Position numbers and translations under genes: made by a program | Shown here: piece after piece, positions 1 to 7,224 of the stretch | Numbering within the stretch: position 1 is the first letter of the stretch | Layout of the letters: each line of letters opens with the position of its first letter | Assembly (NCBI GenBank): GCA_964444795.1 | Contig: CAYUIQ010000060.1 | Span: 1-38,429 of the forward strand | Reading direction: 5' to 3' | DNA length: 38,429 nt | Source: JABMRP01 sp964444795 | GTDB taxonomy: Bacteria; Planctomycetota; Planctomycetia; Pirellulales; Thermoguttaceae | Notes under the pieces: model-generated | The model's input: the letters and a program-made list of their open reading frames with translations, nothing else | Told to the model about the DNA's origin: nothing | The model's database searches: none

Positions 1-372
1 GCCGGTGTACTGGATGGGCAGGTTCAGCCCCGTGGGGTCGGCCACCGTCTCGCCGTCGCAGGCCTGATCCTTCTGCATGGCCTGGGCACAGCGGCACTCG
101 GCCGTCTGGCAGTGCGGGGTCTTGAACAGGTTGAAGCACTTCTGGCCGACCACCTGCTCCGGCGTGGAGTTTACCAAACCCGCCCCCGCCGGGTTCATGT
201 AGGTGACGTTGTACTCCTTGTCGATCGACATCACCGGCGTCGGCAGCTTATCCAGGTTGTCACCCTTTTGCTGGGCTTCCTGAAGACCCCTCTCGGCCTC
301 TTCGAGTTTGCGCCGCGTCGCCGCACGTTCTTCTCGTGCCTTGCTGCCGAAGATACGTGGTAGTTTTTTCAT
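1..372 (-). CDS. PAS-domain protein, probable methyl-accepting chemotaxis/sensor protein (5' part only)
   Basis: This is the first 124 residues of a gene that runs off the left edge. It starts at the ATG at 372-370, preceded on the minus strand by an AGGAG ribosome site 8 nt upstream. Residues about 11-36 form a charged coiled coil (KAREERAATRRKLEEAERG). From about 43 a PAS domain begins with LPTPVMSIDKEYNVTYMNPA, followed by the Cys-rich stretch TPHCQTAECRCAQAM, which is often seen in PAS domains fused to methyl-accepting chemotaxis or His-kinase modules. The output domain lies outside the window, so chemoreceptor versus kinase cannot be decided. No membrane segment is visible, so a cytoplasmic sensor is likely. 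The upstream leader contains an intrinsic terminator that could control it. Confidence 0.8.
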   Translation of the reverse strand, partial: MKKLPRIFGSKAREERAATRRKLEEAERGLQEAQQKGDNLDKLPTPVMSIDKEYNVTYMNPAGAGLVNSTPEQVVGQKCFNLFKTPHCQTAECRCAQAMQKDQACDGETVADPTGLNLPIQYTG

Positions 373-440
373 CAAGAATACTCCTGGAAAAACGGATTTT
401 CGGAATGTCGTACGCTCGTGGGCGCCGAAAACGCATCAAC

Positions 441-502
441 AAAAAAAGGCACAGCCGAAGCCGTCTCTCTCGCACGGAGAAAGACTGGCTGCGACTGTGC
501 CT
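441..502 (-). terminator. Intrinsic (rho-independent) terminator
   Basis: On the minus strand AGGCACAG (502-495) pairs with CTGTGCCT (454-447). The stem continues imperfectly inward (GCAGCC with GGCT, then GTC with GAC), and a run of seven T follows directly (447-441). It lies about 110 nt beyond the stop of the 612-1118 gene and about 70 nt before the PAS gene start. It could end the upstream transcript, act as an attenuator for the PAS gene, or end a separate small RNA. Confidence 0.75.
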
Positions 503-569
503 TCATCCAACGGGCCCTTGTCCCGCCACTTAGGCGACCTGCCAAGCGTGTCCCGGCACCCGACGGGTT
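441..569 (-). ncRNA. Candidate structured leader or small RNA, family not recognised
   Basis: A -10-like GATAAT (581-576, minus) is followed by about 130 nt that folds into successive hairpins. ACCC/GGGT sits inside a CTCGG/CCGGG stem, a GTCGCC/GGC-GAC hairpin has loop TAAGT, and the intrinsic terminator closes the 3' end. The block CGGGACA occurs twice. I compared it by memory with c-di-GMP, glnA, fluoride, TPP and cobalamin riboswitches and found no match. The -35 is poor. It may be a cis-acting attenuator for the PAS gene or an independent small RNA. Confidence 0.35.
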
Positions 570-611
570 CCGAGGATTATCGCCCGCAGTCTACCTAACC
601 GTAGCATACGA

Positions 612-1118
612 TCAGCGAGTGCGGGCAGATTTCTCGGAATTTTCCAGAAGGGTTTCCAGCGCAACGCGCAACCCCGCCAGTTCCTTGGATTTGAACTTCC
701 CACGCGTCTGTTGCAGCACCTGGATCGTGTGCCCGACGGCCTGTCGAAGCACGGGTTGCTGGGGACAGTCCAGTAACTGGCACAAGTCGGGGCAGTACTC
801 CCGATGGCCCTGGGGATGCTCCAGCTTCAGCAGTTCTGACAGGCAGGCCGCGAGCAATCGTATGGTGATCGTCGAGACGGCGGCGGGACGACGATCGGAC
901 TGGTTTTCCGCCGAGGCACATTCCCGCTCGACCTGTCCTACGTCTCTGGCACACCGCTCCAATTGCTTGTGGACGTCGTGGACGATCCGCAGCGTTTCCG
1001 ACAATGAAGGGACGGCAGCCCGTTCGCCCGCGGAAGACGGCTTCGAATGCGGCCCACAGAGCGGTAGCGAACCGCTGTCCCGCCCGCGGAGAGGAATCGT
1101 ATGGACGTTGTCGGTCAT
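612..1118 (-). CDS. Hypothetical protein, 168 aa
   Basis: I do not recognise this family. The product is soluble, with no signal peptide or membrane span. After a Pro/Ser-rich N-terminal 40 residues it looks mostly helical (SLSETLRIVHDVHKQLERC, ITIRLLAACLSELLKLEHP), and it is rich in Cys and His (YCPDLCQLLDCPQQ). The ATG at 1118-1116 lacks a clear Shine-Dalgarno; the bases before it are CGCATTATT, so it may be leaderless or start further in. It is co-oriented with the PAS gene but separated from it by an intrinsic terminator. A link to the sensor protein is conjecture. Confidence 0.55.
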   Translation of the reverse strand: MTDNVHTIPLRGRDSGSLPLCGPHSKPSSAGERAAVPSLSETLRIVHDVHKQLERCARDVGQVERECASAENQSDRRPAAVSTITIRLLAACLSELLKLEHPQGHREYCPDLCQLLDCPQQPVLRQAVGHTIQVLQQTRGKFKSKELAGLRVALETLLENSEKSARTR

Positions 1119-1561
1119 AATAATGCGCTTTGCGACGGATCGAACCGGGGACTTACGGAAATCGCACTCTTGGTTGATTCGTCAGAGTTCAGGCGTCGCT
1201 TTGGCTTCTTTACCTCAGCCCGTGTAACCGGAATCGGTGAACTCTGTATACCCCGGCAGTGAAGAACCCCCACACACCGTCTGTTTCCGATCATTGTCCT
1301 GCGGATCTTGACTCTACCGTTCGAACGAAGTGTTACATGCTCCCCATAAGCAGTACGGGAGATACACTGGACGTGGCCGATGACCAAATAGCTAAATCGA
1401 CAAGGTGCTTGCCCACGGCTACGGTACTCCTGTACCATAGAGGGGAGTGCCGTGGAGCGGAAGTTCGCGTCGGTTATCCGCGTATCTGGTGTTCAACGAA
1501 GAGTGACACCGCGCTGATGCATATCTCTACTCCCCATGAGGGAATCAAAAACCACGCTGCA
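1119..1561. other. Intergenic region between divergent genes
   Basis: These 443 bases separate the minus-strand 168-aa gene from the plus-strand envelope operon and should hold promoters for both. The plus-strand reading frame is open back to 1259, but that part reads like non-coding translation and sits before a clear signal peptide. A small hairpin GGTAC-TCCT-GTACC is at 1423-1436, and TTGACT is at 1308-1313 without a convincing -10. I see no RNA gene or repeat here. Confidence 0.5.
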
Positions 1562-3538
1562 ATGCCATTGCGGGTGTCGCCTGGCCCAAAATGGTGGTCC
1601 GCCGTGCCGTATGTCCTGCTCTGGCTCGGCACGATGCCCGGCGGTGTCGGTCCGGTCGCCCATGCGCAAGAACCCGAGGGCCCGCCCCATCCATTGATCG
1701 TTTCGTTGGGCAAGGAAGGGCACAACGTGCTTCTGGAATTCCGCGGCGCGCTGGCCAGCGGTGCCCGGGACGACGCAATTGGCGTGTTGACCGGCCCGAT
1801 CGCGCCTCCGCTGTATCACTTGGTGCCCGACGGGGAAGACGGCCGGCTCTCCCTTGCGCTTTGCCGGGCGATTGATCTGGCGATCAACGAAACACCGGGC
1901 CTGGCCGAAACGATCCGAAGGGATTATGCAGCGATTGGACAACTCCGTCTCCATCGCGCGGCGGCCAGTGGGAATCCGGCGGCCGTGGAAGCCGTCGCCA
2001 TGCTGCTGGTCGGCACCGACGCGGCGGCTGACGCTCATCGTTGGCTGGGTGATCGGGCCCTCTCGACCGGCCGGTCGGCCGAGGCGATCGGTCATTACCG
2101 CCGGGCTTTGCGCGGCGTGTCACCATCGGGCGAAGCGGCCCTGCGCGGGCGAATTCGTCTGGCGGCGGCAATGCAGGGGCGGATGGCCGAGAGTCCCGTA
2201 ACCGAGCCGATCGTCGTGGGCAAAATGAACCTCGACGCCGAACGATTCGAACGGTGGGTCCACGATCTCTACGAGACGCACCGTCGACACCGATCCGATG
2301 CCGACATCACCGCCGGTTTGCCCCCGACTGACCCTGGCTTCTGTCCGCCGCCCGCCCATTACCATGGGCAACCGGGTCCGGTGTTCGAGGGCACCGCGGC
2401 GACCACGCTTCCTGGTGCGGGGCCATCGCCAGCCGACCGCATGGCGCGCCAACTGGCCGTCGCCGTGAGCGGGGGCCGGATGTTCGTGAGTGATCGACGG
2501 AACGTAACGGCTTACGAATTGAACCGGGGTAAGACACTCTGGTCGCACCACGCCGGCATATCGAGCAAGGCACCACCCTGGCCGCTGGTGGCGATGCAAC
2601 CGCTGGTAACTGGCCGCTACGTCACGACCCGCGTTCTGGGAACCAAAGGACCGGAATTGGCCTGTTTCCGTGCGTCCGACGGCAAGCTGGCGTGGCAGGT
2701 CGTGATCGATGGTTGTGTCGCTTCCGATCCCACCGGCAACGACGAGCGGATCTTCGCGTTTCTGGCCACGTCCGACCGGCCCAAAGAACTGACCCTGTCG
2801 TTGGGCACGTTCGACCCGCACCACGGCCAGTTGCTCGGGCAGGCTGTGGTCGCACAATTTCACGATCACTGGGAGGGCCAGCTTTCGTGTCGGGCGGTCG
2901 CCGTCGACGATGGCTTCGTGGCGACCGCCGGGGGCGCCGTGTTCTGCTGCGACCGGCGCGGCCGCGTCTTGTGGATTCGCCGTCAAGCATGGCAGGCAGC
3001 CAAGCTACGCGCCGGCGGGGCATCCGGCGGGGAGACGCCCTTGGTCAGCGAGGGTCGCGTGTACGCCACGCAGCCGGGCGTTGCGGAAATCGAGTGTTTA
3101 GATCTGGAGACAGGACGCCGATACTGGAACCTGCCAACGCCTCGGCCGATGACCGTCGTCGGGCGAGTCGACGATCTGTTGATCACCGCGGGTACACAAC
3201 GAGTGGTGGCCGTGGACAGGGCCAACGGCAAGGTCGCTTGGAGCCGTGAGGTGAAAGGCGACCTTCATGCGGCCTTGTGTGGTCGTCCCGGTGAAATCGT
3301 CTATCTTGCCACGCTCGACGGGAGCGCCACGGCGGAGGCAAAACGGCCCGCCGTATTGACGTGGCTCGATCCGAAGACCGGCTCGCCACGGAAGCAGGTT
3401 ACGCCGGGACTGCCGTCGGGGCAGACGGGTCTCTCGGCACCCCTAGTCACCAGCGACAGCCGATGGTGGGGACTGGCCGCGTCAAAAAAACTGGCACCGG
3501 CGTGGTGGACCATCGTCGAACTGACCGAGGCCGAGTAA
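1562..3538 (+). CDS. Secreted PQQ-like beta-propeller protein with N-terminal helical region, 658 aa
   Basis: First gene of the six-gene operon. I chose ATG 1562 because it gives a normal signal peptide (basic start, hydrophobic VPYVLLWLGT, AHA cleavage site near residue 35); ATG 1517 is an alternative, and neither has a strong ribosome site. Residues about 50-230 are helical and TPR-like (AHRWLGDRALSTGRSAEAIG). Residues about 290-650 carry PQQ/BamB-type blades seen as SGGRMFVSDRRNVTAYELN, ASDGKLAWQVV, IECLDLETGRRYWNL and VVAVDRANGKVAWSREV. No enzymatic PQQ-dehydrogenase residues are evident, so a structural or scaffold role in the periplasm is more likely than catalysis. The next gene starts 12 nt after its stop. 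Confidence 0.8.
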   Translation: MPLRVSPGPKWWSAVPYVLLWLGTMPGGVGPVAHAQEPEGPPHPLIVSLGKEGHNVLLEFRGALASGARDDAIGVLTGPIAPPLYHLVPDGEDGRLSLALCRAIDLAINETPGLAETIRRDYAAIGQLRLHRAAASGNPAAVEAVAMLLVGTDAAADAHRWLGDRALSTGRSAEAIGHYRRALRGVSPSGEAALRGRIRLAAAMQGRMAESPVTEPIVVGKMNLDAERFERWVHDLYETHRRHRSDADITAGLPPTDPGFCPPPAHYHGQPGPVFEGTAATTLPGAGPSPADRMARQLAVAVSGGRMFVSDRRNVTAYELNRGKTLWSHHAGISSKAPPWPLVAMQPLVTGRYVTTRVLGTKGPELACFRASDGKLAWQVVIDGCVASDPTGNDERIFAFLATSDRPKELTLSLGTFDPHHGQLLGQAVVAQFHDHWEGQLSCRAVAVDDGFVATAGGAVFCCDRRGRVLWIRRQAWQAAKLRAGGASGGETPLVSEGRVYATQPGVAEIECLDLETGRRYWNLPTPRPMTVVGRVDDLLITAGTQRVVAVDRANGKVAWSREVKGDLHAALCGRPGEIVYLATLDGSATAEAKRPAVLTWLDPKTGSPRKQVTPGLPSGQTGLSAPLVTSDSRWWGLAASKKLAPAWWTIVELTEAE

Positions 3539-3550
3539 CGCGGAGATAGC

Positions 3551-4738
3551 ATGATGGGTCGATGGATTGGTGGCGACGGGAAACCGCTGGCCCTGGTCTG
3601 CCGCGCGGCGCTGGCTTGGGCCGTGATGGCCGCCTCGGGGCCGCTGGCCCGCGCCGAGGGCGATTGGGAAACCACGCCGGAGTCGGAGGCGGCGCTGGAG
3701 CGCGGGCTGGCCTGGCTTGCCCGAACCCAAGGCCCCCAAGGCAATTGGGGGAGCAACGACTTGGGGCTGGTGAGCATGGGGGCGCTGGCCTTCCTCGCGG
3801 CCGGACACATGCCCGGCCGCGGACCGTACGGCGACACGGTCGAGCGGGCGATGGACTACGTGCTTCGCAACGCCAAGCCGTCTGGATTGCTGAACATCGC
3901 CAGCCCCAGGCGGGACATGTACAACCACGGGCTTTCGACGTTCGTTCTGGGTCAGGCCTACGGGACGATCGACGACCCCCGAATCAAACCGGTGTTGGAC
4001 AGGGCGCTGAAACTGATTGCCGACACGCAGTGTGAAGACGGGGGGTGGGACTACGAGGCGAAGCGGTTGCCCGCCGGTCACGATCTGAGTCTGGCCGTGA
4101 TGCAAGCGATGGCGCTGCGTAGCGCGATGGACAGTGGGTTGGAGGTTCCGCCGGAAGTGATCGAGGCGGCCATCCGGAGCGTCCGCGAGTATTATGCCCC
4201 CAACCCGGTGCCGGCCGGAGCGGCGGGAGACGCGAAGGGCAAACCCTCCGGCGGGTTTTCCTACAAGAAAGGCTCCGTCTCGCATCGGTCGGAGGCCATG
4301 GTGGCGGCCGGCGTTGTTTGCCTGCAGGAATTCGGGCAGTATGACGACTGGCGCATCGAGCCGAACATGCACCAGATTCGCAGTACGATGCGGCTCTTCG
4401 CTCGGCGGCCCTTCCCCGGCCCGGGCCAGAAGCCGGATTTTAACGGCTACGCGCTTTACTATACGAGCCAGGCCTTGTACCAGGTCGGCGGCGAGGCATG
4501 GAAGGAATGCTATCCAACCCTCCGCGACTCGCTGGTCTCCTGCCAGGTCCGCGATCCGAAGGATCCGCAACGTGACGGCCAGTGGATTGCCGCATATCAC
4601 GTTTCCGGCCGGCCGGGTGAACTGTACATGACTTCGGCGGCTTGCTTCACTTTGGCTATTCCCAACCGCTATCTTCCCATCCTTCAGGAAGGCCGGATCG
4701 AAGGCCTTCATGGACGGTTTGGGCGTCGGGGGGAATGA
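3551..4738 (+). CDS. Secreted alpha/alpha-toroid protein (prenyltransferase/squalene-oxidase repeat), 395 aa
   Basis: A signal peptide ends near ARAEGDWE. The mature protein has repeats of the terpenoid-cyclase/prenyltransferase toroid: ALERGLAWLARTQGPQGNWG, ALKLIADTQCEDGGWDYEA, and later segments with regularly spaced helices. The DxDD motif of class II cyclases is not visible (the comparable place reads AGHDLSLAVM), so it is probably not a squalene or hopene cyclase. Proteins of this type are common in planctomycete envelope operons as exported toroids of unknown role. GGAG lies 7 nt before the ATG at 3551; ATG 3554 is also possible. Its TGA overlaps the next ATG (ATGA), indicating translational coupling. 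Confidence 0.8.
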   Translation: MMGRWIGGDGKPLALVCRAALAWAVMAASGPLARAEGDWETTPESEAALERGLAWLARTQGPQGNWGSNDLGLVSMGALAFLAAGHMPGRGPYGDTVERAMDYVLRNAKPSGLLNIASPRRDMYNHGLSTFVLGQAYGTIDDPRIKPVLDRALKLIADTQCEDGGWDYEAKRLPAGHDLSLAVMQAMALRSAMDSGLEVPPEVIEAAIRSVREYYAPNPVPAGAAGDAKGKPSGGFSYKKGSVSHRSEAMVAAGVVCLQEFGQYDDWRIEPNMHQIRSTMRLFARRPFPGPGQKPDFNGYALYYTSQALYQVGGEAWKECYPTLRDSLVSCQVRDPKDPQRDGQWIAAYHVSGRPGELYMTSAACFTLAIPNRYLPILQEGRIEGLHGRFGRRGE

Positions 4739-7224
4739 TCGTGCCGTTTCTGACTCCATGGTTTGCCATTGCCGGTTTGGCCGCGGCCGCCGGGCCGGTG
4801 ATTATCCACCTCCTGAGCCGTCGGCGCTTTCGCGTGGTCCAATGGGCGGCCGTCGATTTCCTCCGCCAGGCGGTGCGGCGGAGACGGCGGATGCTTCGCC
4901 TGCGCGATCTGGCCCTGCTGGCCCTCCGCGTGTTCTGCGTGGTCGCTTTCGGCGCGGCCCTGGCAAGACCGTATCGTTCCCAGGGCATGGCGCCGGTCGA
5001 TTCGGCCGATCCGATACACGCGGTGCTGGTCGTCGATAACGGCCTGTGGATGGGTTACGAAGAATCCCAAGGCACGTTGCTTTCGGTCGTCAAGCTCAAA
5101 GCGAGCCGGTTCATCGAGAAACTGCCCGACGGAAGCCGGATCTCGGTCGTCGGGCTCTGCGACTCTCCTTCGGCGGCTGGGCCGGCTCACCGTAACCGGG
5201 AAGATGCCCATGCCGCATTGGAGGCGATCGAGCCGACCGACCGCTACGCTCGCGCGGGCAAGGCCTTGCGGCGCGCGCTGGAGGCCTGCCGTCGAGCACC
5301 CGATGTGCCGGCAAAACAAGTGCTCTTGTTCACCGCCGGGCAGTCGGCCGGCTGGAAAAGCGGTCGGCCGGCCGCGACGGTGGAAAAATTGCCCGGACCG
5401 ATCCACGTTATTCGCATCGCGCCCGCCGAACCGGCGAACACGTGGGTCGAGGAATTCCGTCTCCGCGACGAGATTGCCGATACCCAGAGCCCGGCCGCTT
5501 TTCTGGTCAAGGTTCGTTACCAGGGGCTGAAACCCCGGAACGACGTGCGCGTGACGCTGTTGGTCGACCACGAAGAGGTCGACTCGCGCACGATCGATTT
5601 GGAGCCCTCGCAAACCGTCGAGATTCTCTTCGATTCCTATCGTTTCGACGCGGCGACAAAGCCGGGACAACCGGCCTTTGTCCCGGCCGAGGTGACAGTT
5701 ACCCCCGACGATCTTCCGGCCGACGACCGGCGATTCCTCATGGTTCCCGTCGTTTCGGCACTGCCGGTGGTCTTTGTCGATCAGTACGGCGACGACGAGG
5801 ATCCGAAGAAGAACCGGTTCGGTGAAACCTATCACCTGCGGCATCTACTGGCACCGGCGACCGGCCGAGCGGAAGCGTCCGAGGAGCTTATCCGGGTTCG
5901 CCGGGCGAGAATCGAGGAGGTCGACGCGAACCTGCTTGCCGACGCCCGACTGGTCGTAGTGGCCGGTGTCGCCGATCCGCGGGCGGCGGTTGCCCCGTTG
6001 AGGCAATACGTGGTCCAGGGCGGTAATCTGCTGATTGCCGCTGGAGGGGCGTTCGATCCAAAGGCGTGGAACGACTCCGCCTGGCTCGACGGGGCGGGCG
6101 TACTGCCCGCGCCTCTCCGTCCCACCCCGGTCGGCCACGTGCCGGGAGAAGTTCGCCGTCCGGTGGTGCCCTTCTTTCTCGATTTCAACACGATGAAGAA
6201 CCGCTTTTTCCTCCTCGAGCAAATTCGGCACGATCAACTGGAAGAATACTACCGGCAACCCTACTTTTTCAAGGCGATCGACTCGGAGTTCGGCGAGGAA
6301 ATAGTCGCCGGCACGATCGCCGCGGAAACCTCGCGCATCGAGTCCCAGCGGGCACGTCTCGATACCATCGACCGGCGCCTGCGCGAACTCGAAAAGATCG
6401 GCCGATCGGGGCGCGCACTCTCCGCCGCCGAGATCTCCGAGCGCGACGCGCTGGGGGGCCAGCGCCGCGCTGTCTGTTTCGACTGGCTGGGATGGGAAAA
6501 TCATCACAGCCGGCCGGCCCAGCCGATGCCCTGCAACGGCCAGCTTGCCGCCCCTTTCCCGCCTCACGTCAGGGCGAGGTTCACCGACGGTGTGCCTTTC
6601 CTGGCACAGCGCCGGATTGGCCGGGGAAACGTGCTCTGGATCGCCACGGGTATGGGGTCCGGCTGGAACACGCTTTACCGAACCGACGCCATGTTCCTCT
6701 ACGACCGGATCGTTCGCCAGTTGCTGCGCCAGACCATTGCATCGCGAGACATCGGCACGGCCGAGAGCCTGCGGGAGCCGGTGCCGGCGAACCGGCTCGA
6801 TTGGCAGTATACGCTGGTTCGCCCCGACGGCACCGAAGAGCCGATGGCGGTCCGCCGGCGGCCGTCGCGCGGAGACGTGCTCGTAACGGACGATCTCCCC
6901 CATCGCGGGATTTGCCGGGTCGTCGGGCACGGACCCCGCGGCGCCACGGCCGACCCGGGCCAGAACGAGACGCATGAGACGGCGCTGGCCGTCAACGGCC
7001 CGGTCGAAGCGTCGATTCCCGACTTCCTCACCCGAGACGACGCCGACGAGTATTTCGGTCCCGCCGAGTACCGCTGGATCGACCGCGACGAGCGCATCGA
7101 ACTCAGTTCCAGCAGGGCCCAAGGCCGCGAGTTCTGGCGTTGGTTGATTCTGGCCGTGTTGATCGGCTTGTTGCTCGAGTGGTGGCTTCTTGCGCGGCCG
7201 GCGGCCGGGGAGCATGCACCATGA
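4735..7224 (+). CDS. BatA-like membrane protein with degenerate VWA domain, 829 aa
   Basis: The start at 4735 overlaps the upstream stop (ATGA) and follows a GGGGGG ribosome site. The N-terminus is the BatA type: a membrane helix (residues about 8-26), the motif HLLSRRRFRVVQWAAVDFLR, an Arg-rich loop and a second helix (about 58-76). A VWA-like domain follows (about 100-260), but the metal-binding DxSxS motif reads DNGLWM, so ion binding is probably lost. The long middle part is periplasmic and may include a GATase1-like fold (ARLVVVAGVADPRAAV, VVQGGNLLIAAGG). A last helix lies near residues 803-822. The family usually sits beside MoxR and DUF58 genes in a chaperone/assembly system; neither is present here. 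Confidence 0.8.
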   Translation: MIVPFLTPWFAIAGLAAAAGPVIIHLLSRRRFRVVQWAAVDFLRQAVRRRRRMLRLRDLALLALRVFCVVAFGAALARPYRSQGMAPVDSADPIHAVLVVDNGLWMGYEESQGTLLSVVKLKASRFIEKLPDGSRISVVGLCDSPSAAGPAHRNREDAHAALEAIEPTDRYARAGKALRRALEACRRAPDVPAKQVLLFTAGQSAGWKSGRPAATVEKLPGPIHVIRIAPAEPANTWVEEFRLRDEIADTQSPAAFLVKVRYQGLKPRNDVRVTLLVDHEEVDSRTIDLEPSQTVEILFDSYRFDAATKPGQPAFVPAEVTVTPDDLPADDRRFLMVPVVSALPVVFVDQYGDDEDPKKNRFGETYHLRHLLAPATGRAEASEELIRVRRARIEEVDANLLADARLVVVAGVADPRAAVAPLRQYVVQGGNLLIAAGGAFDPKAWNDSAWLDGAGVLPAPLRPTPVGHVPGEVRRPVVPFFLDFNTMKNRFFLLEQIRHDQLEEYYRQPYFFKAIDSEFGEEIVAGTIAAETSRIESQRARLDTIDRRLRELEKIGRSGRALSAAEISERDALGGQRRAVCFDWLGWENHHSRPAQPMPCNGQLAAPFPPHVRARFTDGVPFLAQRRIGRGNVLWIATGMGSGWNTLYRTDAMFLYDRIVRQLLRQTIASRDIGTAESLREPVPANRLDWQYTLVRPDGTEEPMAVRRRPSRGDVLVTDDLPHRGICRVVGHGPRGATADPGQNETHETALAVNGPVEASIPDFLTRDDADEYFGPAEYRWIDRDERIELSSSRAQGREFWRWLILAVLIGLLLEWWLLARPAAGEHAP

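Noticed and set aside
418..1227. Plus-strand open frame of 269 codons opposite the 168-aa gene
   Set aside because: It runs through the intrinsic terminator and intergenic DNA, has no recognisable domain, and overlaps the better minus-strand gene; typical of GC-rich antisense frames.
1115..1438. Minus-strand open frame of 107 codons in the divergent promoter region
   Set aside because: No ribosome site, no domain, biased composition (Arg/Ser-rich), and it would overlap the 168-aa gene's start.
1259..1561. N-terminal extension of the beta-propeller gene
   Set aside because: The extra 101 residues precede a textbook signal peptide and lack any conserved feature, so ATG 1562 was preferred.
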